Source: Aquipseudomonas alcaligenes
GTDB taxonomy: Bacteria; Pseudomonadota; Gammaproteobacteria; Pseudomonadales; Pseudomonadaceae
Length of the DNA: 64,000 nucleotides
NCBI RefSeq assembly: GCF_900156545.1
Contig: NZ_FTNW01000001.1
Location: forward strand, 496,001-560,000
Reading direction: 5' to 3'
Both the position numbers and the translations under genes were made by a program. This document shows, piece by piece, positions 1-9,725 of the stretch. Every line of letters starts with the position of its first letter. The stretch's first letter is position 1. Under the pieces are notes generated by a model. It made no database searches, was not told the DNA's origin, and saw only the letters and a program-made list of their open reading frames with translations.

Positions 1-1
1 T

Positions 2-1252
<1,251 letters not shown>

Positions 1253-1311
1253 GCGCGAGGGGGCTAAACCTTCCTCGCTGTGTGGTTTACAGCTTTAGTT
1301 TCCCCTATTGG

Positions 1312-1336
1312 CCCGCCTCGTGCGGGTCTTTGTTTT
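1312..1336 (+). terminator. Rho-independent terminator after fleR
   Basis: A CCCGC/GCGGG stem (1312-1316 and 1322-1326) with a 5-nt loop is followed by a T-rich tract. It separates the fleR transcript from the fliE promoter that begins at 1338. Confidence 0.6.
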
Positions 1337-1337
1337 C

Positions 1338-1353
1338 TGGCATTGCGTTTGCA
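1338..1353 (+). promoter_or_regulatory. Sigma-54 promoter of fliEFGHIJ
   Basis: The sequence TGGCATTGCGTTTGCA matches the -24/-12 consensus TGGCAYG-N4-TTGCW, with exactly ten bases between GG and GC. It lies 54 bp upstream of the fliE start. FleR or FleQ is the likely activator, by family knowledge. Confidence 0.85.
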
Positions 1354-1407
1354 AATACCCCCCTAAAGGCCGCGAAGCGTCAAAAAACCGCGGCCGACGG
1401 AGGAAAG

Positions 1408-1740
1408 ATGAGCCAGGGTGTCGAATTCAATCGCCTGATGTTGGAAATGCGCTCCATGCAGATGGAGGCCATGGCCAAGATCAAACCTGCACAGGTCAGC
1501 GCGCCGGAGCCGGGAGCGCCGAGCTTCTCGGAAATGCTCGGCCAGGCGGTGAACAAGGTGAGCGAAACCCAGCAGGCCGCCAGTCAACTGGCCACCGCCT
1601 TCGAGACGGGGAAGGGGGGTGTCGACATCACCGACGTGATGATTGCCTCGCAAAAGGCCAGCGTGTCCTTCCAGGCCATGACCCAGGTGCGCAACAAACT
1701 GGTCCAGGCCTATCAAGACATCATGCAGATGCCGGTTTAA
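1408..1740 (+). CDS. fliE: FliE, flagellar MS-ring/rod junction protein
   Basis: FliE joins the MS ring to the rod and is an early export substrate. The product is 110 residues, the usual length. The ATG at 1408 is chosen because GGAGGAAAG lies just upstream and the protein then begins [17 protein letters not shown], as in Pseudomonas FliE. A longer frame from 1282 would run across the sigma-54 promoter and is rejected. The C-terminal half ([17 protein letters not shown]) is the conserved FliE core. It is the first gene of the fliEFGHIJ operon. Confidence 0.95.
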   Translation: MSQGVEFNRLMLEMRSMQMEAMAKIKPAQVSAPEPGAPSFSEMLGQAVNKVSETQQAASQLATAFETGKGGVDITDVMIASQKASVSFQAMTQVRNKLVQAYQDIMQMPV

Positions 1741-1755
1741 GGGTGGAGTTGAAAC

Positions 1756-3543
1756 ATGGCTGAAGCAGTCGCTGCAAACGTACCCGCCACCACCGGCGCC
1801 GATGAGCCGAAGAAGCCGTTGCTCGGACTGGCCTTTCTGGAGAATCTCTCCGAGATGTCCATGCTGCGGCAGATCGGCTTGCTGGTCGGCCTGGCTGCCA
1901 GCGTGGCGATCGGCTTCGCCGTGGTGCTGTGGTCGCAGCAGCCGGACTACAAGCCGCTGCTGGGCAATCTGGCCGGCATGGACAGTAATCAGGTGATGGA
2001 GACGCTCAACGCGGCCGATATTGCCTACACCGTGGAGCCGAACTCAGGGGCGCTGCTGGTCAAGTCCGAAGACCTCGGTCGGGCCCGCATGAAGCTGGCC
2101 GCTGCCGGCGTGGCGCCGAGCGATGGCAACGTCGGTTTCGAGATCCTCGACCAGGAGCAGAGCCTGGGCACCAGCCAGTTCATGGAGGCCACGCGCTACC
2201 GTCGTGGCCTGGAGGGGGAGCTGGCACGGACCATCTCCAGCCTGAACAACGTCAAGGGTGCCCGCGTCCACCTGGCCATTCCGAAGAGTTCGGTGTTCGT
2301 GCGTGATGAGCGCAAGCCCAGCGCTTCGGTGCTGGTCGAGCTGTATCCGGGGCGTAGCCTGGAGCCGAGTCAGGTGATGGCGATCGTCAACTTGGTGGCC
2401 ACCTCCGTGCCCGAGCTGACCAAGTCGCAGGTCACCGTGGTCGACCAGAAGGGCAACCTGCTGTCCGACCAGCAGGAGCTGTCCGAGCTGACCATGGCCG
2501 GCAAGCAGTTCGACTACACCCGGCGCATGGAAAGCCTGTTCACTCAGCGTGTACACAACATTCTGCAGCCGGTGCTGGGCAACGGCCGCTACAAGGCCGA
2601 AGTGTCCGCTGATGTCGACTTCAGTGCGGTTGAGTCCACTGCTGAGATGTTCAACCCCGACCAGCCGGCGCTGCGCAGCGAGCAGCAGGTCAACGAGCAG
2701 CGCTCCAGCAGCCTGCCGCCGCAGGGCGTCCCGGGTGCGCTGAGCAACCAGCCGCCTGGCGCGGCCGCCGCTCCGGAACAGGCCAATGCCCAGGCTGCAC
2801 CGCCGGGGCCGGTGCAGCCTGGCCAGCCGCTGCTCGACGCCAATGGCGCGCAGATCACCGACCCGGCCACCGGCCAGCCGATGCTGGCTCCGTACCCGGC
2901 CGATAAGCGCGAGCAGTCCACGCGCAACTTCGAGCTGGATCGTTCGATCAGCTACACCAAGCAGCAGCAGGGTCGCCTCAAGCGTCTGTCGGTGGCCGTG
3001 GTGCTGGATGACAAGGTCAGCATCAACGCCGAAACCGGCGAGGTCACCCGCAGCCCCTGGGCCGCCGAGGACCTGGCGCGCTTTACCCGCCTGGTGCAGG
3101 ACTCGGTCGGCTTCGACGCCAGCCGTGGCGACAGTGTCAGCGTGATCAATGCGCCGTTTTCCGCCGAAACCGGCGAGGAAATGATCGAGATTCCGTTCTA
3201 CTCGCAGCCCTGGTTCTGGGACATCATCAAGCAGATTCTCGGCGTGCTGTTCATCTTGGTGCTGGTCTTCGGTGTGTTGCGCCCGGTACTCAACAACATC
3301 ACCAACGCCGGCAAAGGTTCTGCGGCCGAGGGTGGCGACGGCGACATCGAACTGGGCGACATGGGTGGCCTGGAGGGCGAACTGTCCGCCGACCGCGTCA
3401 GTCTCGGTGGGCCGCAAAGCATCCTGCTGCCGAGTCCTTCCGAGGGGTATGATGCACAACTGAACGCCATCAAGAGTCTGGTGGCGGAAGATCCGGGCCG
3501 CGTGGCCCAGGTAGTCAAAGAGTGGATCAACGCCGATGAGTGA
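1756..3543 (+). CDS. fliF: FliF, flagellar MS-ring protein
   Basis: FliF forms the membrane-embedded MS ring on which the basal body and switch are built. The 595-residue product has a first transmembrane segment at about residues 39-59 and a second at about 485-511. Between them lie the ring-building domains, including the conserved region around SLEPSQVMAIVNLVATSVPEL, and a Pro/Ala/Gln-rich insertion near residues 315-370. The C-terminal cytoplasmic tail (about residues 512-595) should bind FliG. The last 8 nt overlap fliG, which suggests translational coupling. Confidence 0.97.
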   Translation: MAEAVAANVPATTGADEPKKPLLGLAFLENLSEMSMLRQIGLLVGLAASVAIGFAVVLWSQQPDYKPLLGNLAGMDSNQVMETLNAADIAYTVEPNSGALLVKSEDLGRARMKLAAAGVAPSDGNVGFEILDQEQSLGTSQFMEATRYRRGLEGELARTISSLNNVKGARVHLAIPKSSVFVRDERKPSASVLVELYPGRSLEPSQVMAIVNLVATSVPELTKSQVTVVDQKGNLLSDQQELSELTMAGKQFDYTRRMESLFTQRVHNILQPVLGNGRYKAEVSADVDFSAVESTAEMFNPDQPALRSEQQVNEQRSSSLPPQGVPGALSNQPPGAAAAPEQANAQAAPPGPVQPGQPLLDANGAQITDPATGQPMLAPYPADKREQSTRNFELDRSISYTKQQQGRLKRLSVAVVLDDKVSINAETGEVTRSPWAAEDLARFTRLVQDSVGFDASRGDSVSVINAPFSAETGEEMIEIPFYSQPWFWDIIKQILGVLFILVLVFGVLRPVLNNITNAGKGSAAEGGDGDIELGDMGGLEGELSADRVSLGGPQSILLPSPSEGYDAQLNAIKSLVAEDPGRVAQVVKEWINADE

Positions 3544-4552
3544 CAATCGTGCTCCTGCCAAGCTGACCAAGGTCGACAAGGCCGCCATCCTCCTGCTGTC
3601 TCTCGGCGAGACCGACGCGGCGCAGGTGCTGCGCCACCTCGGGCCGAAGGAAGTACAGAAGGTCGGTGTGGCCATGGCTGGCATGCGCAACGTGCAGCGC
3701 GAGCAGGTCGAGCAGGTGATGGGCGAGTTCGTCGAGATCGTCGGCGACCAGACCAGCCTGGGTGTCGGCTCCGATGCCTACATCCGCAAGATGCTGACCG
3801 CGGCGCTGGGCGAGGACAAGGCGGGTAACCTGATTGACCGCATCCTGCTCGGCGGCAGCACCAGCGGCCTGGATAGCCTCAAGTGGATGGAGCCGCGCGC
3901 CGTGGCCGATGTGATCCGCTACGAGCACCCACAGATTCAGGCCATCGTGGTCGCCTACCTCGATCCGGACCAGGCGGGCGAGGTACTCAGTCATTTCGAT
4001 CACAAGGTGCGCCTGGACATCATCCTGCGCGTCTCTTCCCTGAATACCGTGCAGCCGGCCGCGCTCAAGGAACTCAACCAGATTCTCGAGAAACAGTTCT
4101 CCGGTAGCGCCAACACCACCCGTGCCAGCCTCGGCGGGGTGAAGCGTGCGGCGGACATCATGAACTTCCTCGACAGCTCGGTGGAAGGCCAGCTGATGGA
4201 CTCCATCCGCGAGGTCGACGAAGACCTGTCCAGCCAGATCGAGGACCTCATGTTCGTCTTCGACAACCTGGCCGACGTCGACGACCGTGGCATTCAGGCG
4301 CTGCTGCGCGAGGTGTCTTCCGATGTGCTGGTACTGGCGCTCAAGGGCGCCGACGACGGCATCAAGGAAAAGGTCTTCAAGAACATGTCCAAGCGTGCCG
4401 CCGAGCTGCTGCGCGACGATCTGGAAGCCAAGGGGCCGGTACGCGTCAGCGAGGTGGAAACGGCGCAGAAGGAAATCCTCACCATCGCCCGGCGTATGGC
4501 CGAATCCGGTGAGATCGTCCTCGGCGGTGCCGGTGGCGAGGCAATGATCTAA
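3536..4552 (+). CDS. fliG: FliG, flagellar motor switch protein
   Basis: FliG is the rotor protein that links FliF to FliM and contacts the stators. At 338 residues it has normal length. The EHPQ motif of the middle domain is at about residues 129-133, and the charged C-terminal torque domain carries FVFDNLADVDDRGIQALLREV. The start overlaps fliF and the stop abuts the fliH start, so the operon is tightly packed. Confidence 0.97.
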   Translation: MSDNRAPAKLTKVDKAAILLLSLGETDAAQVLRHLGPKEVQKVGVAMAGMRNVQREQVEQVMGEFVEIVGDQTSLGVGSDAYIRKMLTAALGEDKAGNLIDRILLGGSTSGLDSLKWMEPRAVADVIRYEHPQIQAIVVAYLDPDQAGEVLSHFDHKVRLDIILRVSSLNTVQPAALKELNQILEKQFSGSANTTRASLGGVKRAADIMNFLDSSVEGQLMDSIREVDEDLSSQIEDLMFVFDNLADVDDRGIQALLREVSSDVLVLALKGADDGIKEKVFKNMSKRAAELLRDDLEAKGPVRVSEVETAQKEILTIARRMAESGEIVLGGAGGEAMI

Positions 4553-5323
4553 ATGGCACCCAAGGATGCTCCCAGCGAGCTGATCCGCGCCAAGGACCTG
4601 GCGGGCTTTGATCGCTGGGCGATACCCAGCTTCGATCCCGAAGAAGAGCCGGCGCCCGAGCCTGAAGTGGTTGCGGAGCCTGAGCCTGAACCGCAGATCG
4701 AGGAGGTCGCGGTCGAGGACGTCAAGCCGCTGACGCTCGAAGAGGTCGAGGCGATCCGTCAGGATGCCTACAACGAGGGCTTTGCTGCCGGCGAGAAGGA
4801 TGGATTCCATGCTGGCCAGCTCAAGGCCAAGCAGGAGGCCGACGTCGTGCTGGCCGCCAAGGTGGCACAGCTGGAAACGCTCATGGGGCATCTGCTGGAG
4901 CCCATCGCCAGCCAGGATCGCGAACTGGAGCAGAGTCTGGTCGATCTGGTCAGCCAGATGACCCGCCAGGTGATCCAGCGGGAACTGACCACCGACTCCA
5001 GTCAGATCCGCCATGTGCTGCGCGAAGCGCTCAAATTGCTGCCGATGGGCGCCGAGAATATCCGCATCCATGTGCACCCGCAGGACTTCGAACTGGTCAA
5101 GGCACTGCGCGAGCGGCATGAGGAAACCTGGCGCATTCTCGAGGACGAGTCGCTGCAGCCGGGTGGGTGCCGCGTCGAGAGCCAGCACAGTCGCATCGAC
5201 GCCAGCGTCGAAACGCGCATGGCCCTGGCCCTCAAGCAGCTGTTCGAGCAGCAGCGCGCGCAGGCCACCAATCCGCCCGAGGCGGATATCCAGGTCGATC
5301 TGGAGAGCCCTGATGCGCCTTGA
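4553..5323 (+). CDS. fliH: FliH, negative regulator of the flagellar export ATPase
   Basis: FliH is the peripheral stalk of the flagellar type III export ATPase and regulates FliI. The 256-residue product starts immediately after the fliG stop. Its N-terminal third is acidic and proline-rich (repeated PEPE/EPEP near residues 29-46). The middle is predicted coiled coil. The C-terminal domain around [20 protein letters not shown] is the conserved HrpE/YscL/FliH signature. It overlaps fliI by 11 nt. Confidence 0.93.
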   Translation: MAPKDAPSELIRAKDLAGFDRWAIPSFDPEEEPAPEPEVVAEPEPEPQIEEVAVEDVKPLTLEEVEAIRQDAYNEGFAAGEKDGFHAGQLKAKQEADVVLAAKVAQLETLMGHLLEPIASQDRELEQSLVDLVSQMTRQVIQRELTTDSSQIRHVLREALKLLPMGAENIRIHVHPQDFELVKALRERHEETWRILEDESLQPGGCRVESQHSRIDASVETRMALALKQLFEQQRAQATNPPEADIQVDLESPDAP

Positions 5324-6671
5324 GCGCACCAGCTTTGCCAAGCGCCTGGCCGGGTACACCGAGGCGATTGATCTGCCCAGCCAGCCGGTGGTCGAGGGGC
5401 GGCTGCTGCGCATGGTCGGTCTCACCCTGGAGGCCGAGGGCCTGCGTGCCGCGCTAGGCAGTCGCTGCCTGGTAATCAACGACGACAGCTATCACCCGGT
5501 TCAGGTGGAGGCCGAGGTGATGGGCTTCTCTGCCGGCAAGATCTACCTGATGCCGGTCGGCAGCCTGGCCGGCATTGCTCCCGGCGCCCGCGTGGTGCCA
5601 TTGCCTGATACCGGTCGACTGCCGATGGGCATGTCCATGCTCGGCCGTGTGCTGGATGGTGCCGGGCGCGCGCTGGACGGCAAGGGCGGGATGAAGGCCG
5701 AGGACTGGGTGCCGATGGACGGGCCGAGCATCAACCCACTCAACCGCCACCCGATCAGCGAACCGCTGGATGTCGGCATCCGCAGCATCAACGGCCTGCT
5801 CACCGTCGGCCGTGGCCAGCGCCTGGGGCTGTTCGCCGGTACCGGCGTGGGCAAGTCGGTACTGTTGGGCATGATGACCCGCTTTACCGAGGCCGAGATC
5901 ATCGTGGTCGGCCTGATCGGTGAGCGGGGCCGCGAGGTCAAGGAGTTCATCGACGAGATCCTCGGCGAGGAAGGCATCAAGCGCTCGGTGGTGGTGGCTT
6001 CGCCGGCCGACGACGCGCCGCTGATGCGCCTGCGCGCCGCCATGTACTGCACGCGCATTGCCGAATACTTCCGCGACAAGGGCAAGAACGTCCTGCTGCT
6101 GATGGATTCGCTGACCCGTTTTGCCCAGGCCCAGCGCGAGATCGCCCTGGCCATCGGCGAACCGCCGGCGACCAAGGGCTATCCGCCTTCGGTTTTCGCC
6201 AAGCTGCCGCGCCTGGTGGAGCGCGCTGGCAACGCGGAGGCCGGCGGCGGCTCGATCACTGCCTTCTACACCGTACTTTCCGAAGGTGACGACCAGCAGG
6301 ACCCCATCGCCGATGCCGCGCGTGGTGTGCTTGATGGCCACTTTGTGCTGTCGCGTCGGTTGGCCGAGGAAGGGCACTATCCGGCCATAGACATCGAGGC
6401 ATCGATCAGCCGGGTCATGCCGCAGGTGGTCAGTCCTGAGCACCTCAAGCAGGCGCAGCGCTTCAAGCAACTGTGGTCGCGCTACCAGCAGAGCCGCGAC
6501 CTGATCAGCGTCGGCGCCTATGTGCCGGGCGGCGATGCCGACACCGACCTGGCCATCGCCCGCCAGCCGGCGATGGCCCGCTACCTGCGCCAGAGCCTGG
6601 GTGAGAGCGAGTCCATGGGTGACAGCGTGACCCAGCTGGCTCAGGTCTTTAATCCGCAGGCGCAGGCCTGA
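5313..6671 (+). CDS. fliI: FliI, flagellum-specific export ATPase
   Basis: FliI is the hexameric ATPase of flagellar export, related to F1-ATPase beta. The product is 452 residues when started at the ATG at 5313, which follows the conserved gene overlap. A longer open frame from 5013 lies inside fliH and is not credible. The P-loop GTGVGKSV is at about residues 176-183, and the family signature [20 protein letters not shown] is present. It lies between fliH and fliJ. Confidence 0.96.
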   Translation: MRLERTSFAKRLAGYTEAIDLPSQPVVEGRLLRMVGLTLEAEGLRAALGSRCLVINDDSYHPVQVEAEVMGFSAGKIYLMPVGSLAGIAPGARVVPLPDTGRLPMGMSMLGRVLDGAGRALDGKGGMKAEDWVPMDGPSINPLNRHPISEPLDVGIRSINGLLTVGRGQRLGLFAGTGVGKSVLLGMMTRFTEAEIIVVGLIGERGREVKEFIDEILGEEGIKRSVVVASPADDAPLMRLRAAMYCTRIAEYFRDKGKNVLLLMDSLTRFAQAQREIALAIGEPPATKGYPPSVFAKLPRLVERAGNAEAGGGSITAFYTVLSEGDDQQDPIADAARGVLDGHFVLSRRLAEEGHYPAIDIEASISRVMPQVVSPEHLKQAQRFKQLWSRYQQSRDLISVGAYVPGGDADTDLAIARQPAMARYLRQSLGESESMGDSVTQLAQVFNPQAQA

Positions 6672-6674
6672 TAG

Positions 6675-7124
6675 ATGGCTGACAGTCGTGCCGCGCGCCT
6701 GGCGCCGGTGATCGAGATGGCCGAGCGCGCCGAGCGCGAGGCCGCGCGCCAGCTGGCCCACTGCCAAGGCTTGCTGGGCAAGGCCGAGGCGCAGCTGGGC
6801 GAGCTGGAGCGCTACCGTGCCGACTACCAGCAGCAGTGGATCAGTGAAGGTAGCAAGGGCGTTTCGGGCCAATGGTTGATGAACTACCAGCGCTTTCTCA
6901 GCCAGCTGGAGACCGCCATCGGTCAGCAGCTGCAGAGCATCGCCTGGCATCGGCAGAACGTCGACAAGGCCAGGGCTGCCTGGCAGCAGCGCTATGCGCG
7001 GGTGGAGGGGCTGCGCAAGCTGGTGCAGCGCTACCTGGACGAGGCACGTGCCGCCGCCGACAAGCGTGAACAGAAACTGCTCGACGAACTGGCGCAGCGC
7101 CTGCCACCGCGCGATGATGGCTAA
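6675..7124 (+). CDS. fliJ: FliJ, flagellar export chaperone / ATPase central stalk
   Basis: FliJ is a small coiled-coil protein that inserts into the FliI hexamer and recycles export chaperones. The 149-residue product is rich in Arg, Glu, Gln and Ala with long helical heptads, matching the family. It begins 3 nt after the fliI stop and is the last gene of the fliEFGHIJ set. Confidence 0.92.
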   Translation: MADSRAARLAPVIEMAERAEREAARQLAHCQGLLGKAEAQLGELERYRADYQQQWISEGSKGVSGQWLMNYQRFLSQLETAIGQQLQSIAWHRQNVDKARAAWQQRYARVEGLRKLVQRYLDEARAAADKREQKLLDELAQRLPPRDDG

Positions 7125-7194
7125 AGCATGGTTGCCGCGTTCTTCCGCGGGTGCTAAATCTGTGTCTGCACAAGAAAAAAACAAGGAGTGCTAC

Positions 7195-7500
7195 ATGGCC
7201 ATCACAGCGCTGCCCTCGAGCGATGGACAGGAACTGACCATCCATATCCAGGGTCGCTTCGATTTCTCCGCGCATCAGGAATTTCGCGATGCCTACGAGC
7301 GGGTGAACGCCACACCCAAGCGCTATGTGGTCGATCTCAAGGGGGCCACCTACCTGGACAGCTCGGCGCTGGGCATGCTTCTGCTGCTGCGTGACCATGC
7401 CGGCGGCGACCATGCACGCATCAGCCTGGTCAACTGCAACCCCGATGTGCGCAAGATCCTCTCCATTTCCAACTTCGAACAGCTGTTCCAGATCGGCTGA
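7195..7500 (+). CDS. hsbA: HsbA, STAS-domain anti-anti-sigma factor
   Basis: This 101-residue STAS protein is the anti-sigma-factor antagonist of the HptB pathway, which links flagellar expression, secretion and biofilm formation. The phosphoacceptor loop YLDSSALG places Ser56 at the site known for Pseudomonas HsbA. The ATG at 7195 follows an AAGGAG ribosome site; a longer frame from 6994 lies inside fliJ. The gene is followed by hsbR after 5 nt. By family knowledge its partners are FlgM and a diguanylate cyclase, neither of which is in this window. Confidence 0.9.
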   Translation: MAITALPSSDGQELTIHIQGRFDFSAHQEFRDAYERVNATPKRYVVDLKGATYLDSSALGMLLLLRDHAGGDHARISLVNCNPDVRKILSISNFEQLFQIG

Positions 7501-7505
7501 TCGTC

Positions 7506-9194
7506 ATGGCCGGGCGCCTGTCCATCCTGATTGCCGAGGACAGCGCGGCCGACCGCATGCTGCTCTCCACCATCGTCAGCCGCCAGGGCCACCGGGTGCT
7601 GACTGCCGGCAATGGCCTGGAGGCGGTGGGGCTTTTCGAGCAGGAGCGCCCGCAGCTGGTGTTGATGGACGCCCTGATGCCGGTGATGGATGGCTTCGAT
7701 GCTGCCCGACGGATCAAGGAAGCGGCTGGCGAGGCGCTGGTGCCGATTATCTTCCTCACCTCGCTGACCGAGAACGAGGCGCTGGTTCGTTGCCTGGAGG
7801 TGGGTGACGACTTCCTCGCCAAGCCTTACAACCCGATCATTCTCGAAGCCAAGATCCGTGCCATGGATCGCCTGCGCCGCCTGCAGCAAACGGTGCTGCA
7901 GCAGCGCGATCTGATCGCCAAGCACAATGAACACCTGATGACCGAGCAGCGCGTGGCCAAGGCGGTGTTCGACAAGGTGGCCCACTCCGGTTGTCTCAGC
8001 GCGGCCAATATCCGCTATTTGCAGTCGCCCTTCGCGCTGTTCAATGGCGACCTGCTACTGGCCGCGTTCAAGCCCTCCGGCGGCATGCACGTGCTGCTCG
8101 GCGACTTTACCGGCCACGGCCTGCCGGCGGCGATCGGTGCCATGCCGCTGGCCGAGGTGTTCTACGGCATGACCGCCAAGGGGTTCTCCATGGCGGAGAT
8201 CCTTCGTGAGATGAATGCCAAGCTCAAGCGCATCCTGCCGGTCGGTGTCTTCTGCTGCGCCACGATGCTCAACCTAAGTTTCCAGCGGCGTGTGCTGGAG
8301 GTTTGGAACGGCGGCTTGCCGGATGGGCACCTGTTGCGAGTGGCCACGGGCGAGCGCGTGCCGCTGGTGTCTCGCCATCTGCCGCTGGGGGTACTGGAAC
8401 CGGGGGCGTTCAATGAGGCCTACGAGGTCCATCCGCTGCAGCCGAACGATCGCATCTTCCTGCTCTCCGATGGTGTGCTGGAGACGCGCGATACCAAAGG
8501 TCAGCTGTTCGGTGAGACGCGTTTGCTCCAGGTGCTTGATGCCGGGCATGCGCCGCAGGCGCTGTTCGACCAAATCCAGCGCGCTCTGGCGGCCTTCCGC
8601 GGCGAAGCCCAGGACGATGTCAGCATGATCGAGCTGTGCATGGTCGAGGAGGGCGTGCTCAGCCGTCCACCACTGGCTTTCTCCGACAGTGGCCAGAGCA
8701 GCCCGCTGGACTGGTCGGCCAGCTTCGAGTTCCGTGCCGAGGCGCTCAAGCGCTTCAATCCGCTGCCTTTCCTGCTGCAGCTGCTGATGGAGGTGCGCGA
8801 CCTGCGTGCCCAGGGCGGGGCACTCTACACGGTGCTCGCTGAACTGTACTCGAACGCGCTGGAGCATGGCGTGTTGGGTCTGGATTCGGCGCTCAAGGCC
8901 GACGCCAAGGGTTTTTCACGCTACTACCGTGAGCGCGGTGAGCGCCTGCAGGCTCTGGCAGAGGGGTTTGTGCGCTTTGACCTCGAGTTGTTACCGGAGG
9001 AGGGCGGCGGGCGCTTACGGGTTTGCGTGCAGGACAGTGGCGCCGGTTTCGATGTGGCCCGTGCTCTGCAGCGGCAGCAGGATTGCGGCGGCCTCAGTGG
9101 GCGAGGTCTGCGCCTGATACGCCAATTGACCGATCAGTGTCACTGGCTCAGTGATGGACGCGGCGCAGTGGTCGAGTTCCGCTGGTCGACCTGA
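7506..9194 (+). CDS. hsbR: HsbR, response regulator with PP2C phosphatase and anti-sigma kinase domains
   Basis: HsbR is the hub of the HptB branch. The 562-residue product has an N-terminal receiver with phosphoacceptor Asp55 (LVLMDALMP). A SpoIIE/PP2C phosphatase domain follows at about residues 190-380 (LLGDFTGHGLPAAIG, FLLSDGVLE). A GHKL/RsbW-type kinase domain lies at the C-terminus (AELYSNALEHGVLG, then GAGFD and GRGLRLI). By family knowledge it phosphorylates or dephosphorylates HsbA according to receiver state. It lies directly between hsbA and the phosphotransfer gene. Confidence 0.92.
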   Translation: MAGRLSILIAEDSAADRMLLSTIVSRQGHRVLTAGNGLEAVGLFEQERPQLVLMDALMPVMDGFDAARRIKEAAGEALVPIIFLTSLTENEALVRCLEVGDDFLAKPYNPIILEAKIRAMDRLRRLQQTVLQQRDLIAKHNEHLMTEQRVAKAVFDKVAHSGCLSAANIRYLQSPFALFNGDLLLAAFKPSGGMHVLLGDFTGHGLPAAIGAMPLAEVFYGMTAKGFSMAEILREMNAKLKRILPVGVFCCATMLNLSFQRRVLEVWNGGLPDGHLLRVATGERVPLVSRHLPLGVLEPGAFNEAYEVHPLQPNDRIFLLSDGVLETRDTKGQLFGETRLLQVLDAGHAPQALFDQIQRALAAFRGEAQDDVSMIELCMVEEGVLSRPPLAFSDSGQSSPLDWSASFEFRAEALKRFNPLPFLLQLLMEVRDLRAQGGALYTVLAELYSNALEHGVLGLDSALKADAKGFSRYYRERGERLQALAEGFVRFDLELLPEEGGGRLRVCVQDSGAGFDVARALQRQQDCGGLSGRGLRLIRQLTDQCHWLSDGRGAVVEFRWST

Positions 9195-9297
9195 AGGGGC
9201 CGGCGGTCGAGTGGATACTGGCCCATGGCCAACAGACAGCAGATCGCCAGCAGCATCTGAGGCATAATCGCTGCTTCCCCGATCATGGAGTGAGCCG

Positions 9298-9648
9298 GTG
9301 TCCGATATCCACCTCGATCAGAATGTGTTGGCTTCCCTGCTGGATGTCATGGGGGAAGAGTACCCCGTGTTGCTGGATACCTTCCTGGTCGACTCGGACG
9401 AGCGCCAGCGGCACATTCACGAGGCCCTGGCTGCGGCCGATCCGCAGGCGCTGCGTCTGGCCGCGCACAGTTTCAAGGGCAGCTGCAGCAACATGGGCGC
9501 ACCTATGCTGGCGGGGCTGTGCAAGCAGCTGGAGGAGGCCGCACGCCGCGAACGACTGGATGAGGCACCCGCCTTGATCGAGCAGATCGGTCGCGAATTT
9601 GCCATCGTGCGCATCCTGCTCAAGACCGAGCGCCAGCGTTATCGCTGA
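9298..9648 (+). CDS. hptB: HptB, histidine phosphotransfer protein
   Basis: This 116-residue Hpt protein relays phosphate from hybrid kinases to HsbR. The phosphoryl-accepting His57 lies in AAHSFKGSCSNMGA, the standard Hpt motif. The GTG start at 9298 is supported by GGAG 7 nt upstream, since the nearby ATG at 9285 runs straight into a stop. The gene is about 100 bp after hsbR and before the fliK promoter. Confidence 0.9.
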   Translation: MSDIHLDQNVLASLLDVMGEEYPVLLDTFLVDSDERQRHIHEALAAADPQALRLAAHSFKGSCSNMGAPMLAGLCKQLEEAARRERLDEAPALIEQIGREFAIVRILLKTERQRYR

Positions 9649-9671
9649 ATCTGCGCCGGCGCCGACAAAGT

Positions 9672-9687
9672 TGGCCCGCTGCTTGCT
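9672..9687 (+). promoter_or_regulatory. Sigma-54 promoter of fliK
   Basis: TGGCCCGCTGCTTGCT has the GG-N10-GC spacing and nearly all consensus -24/-12 bases. It lies 38 bp upstream of the fliK ATG, so fliK can be transcribed separately from hsbA-hsbR-hptB. Confidence 0.8.
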
Positions 9688-9725
9688 CTAACCCAGGTAC
9701 GATCCAATCCTGACGGAGAGTACCC

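Noticed and set aside
3527..5479. 650-codon open frame on the - strand
   Set aside because: It is the antisense shadow of fliG-fliH-fliI in high-G+C DNA. Its composition (His/Leu/Gln/Asp-rich) is typical of shadows and it has no family motifs.
5454..7184. 576-codon open frame on the - strand
   Set aside because: It is antisense to fliI and fliJ, with no recognisable domain or ribosome site.
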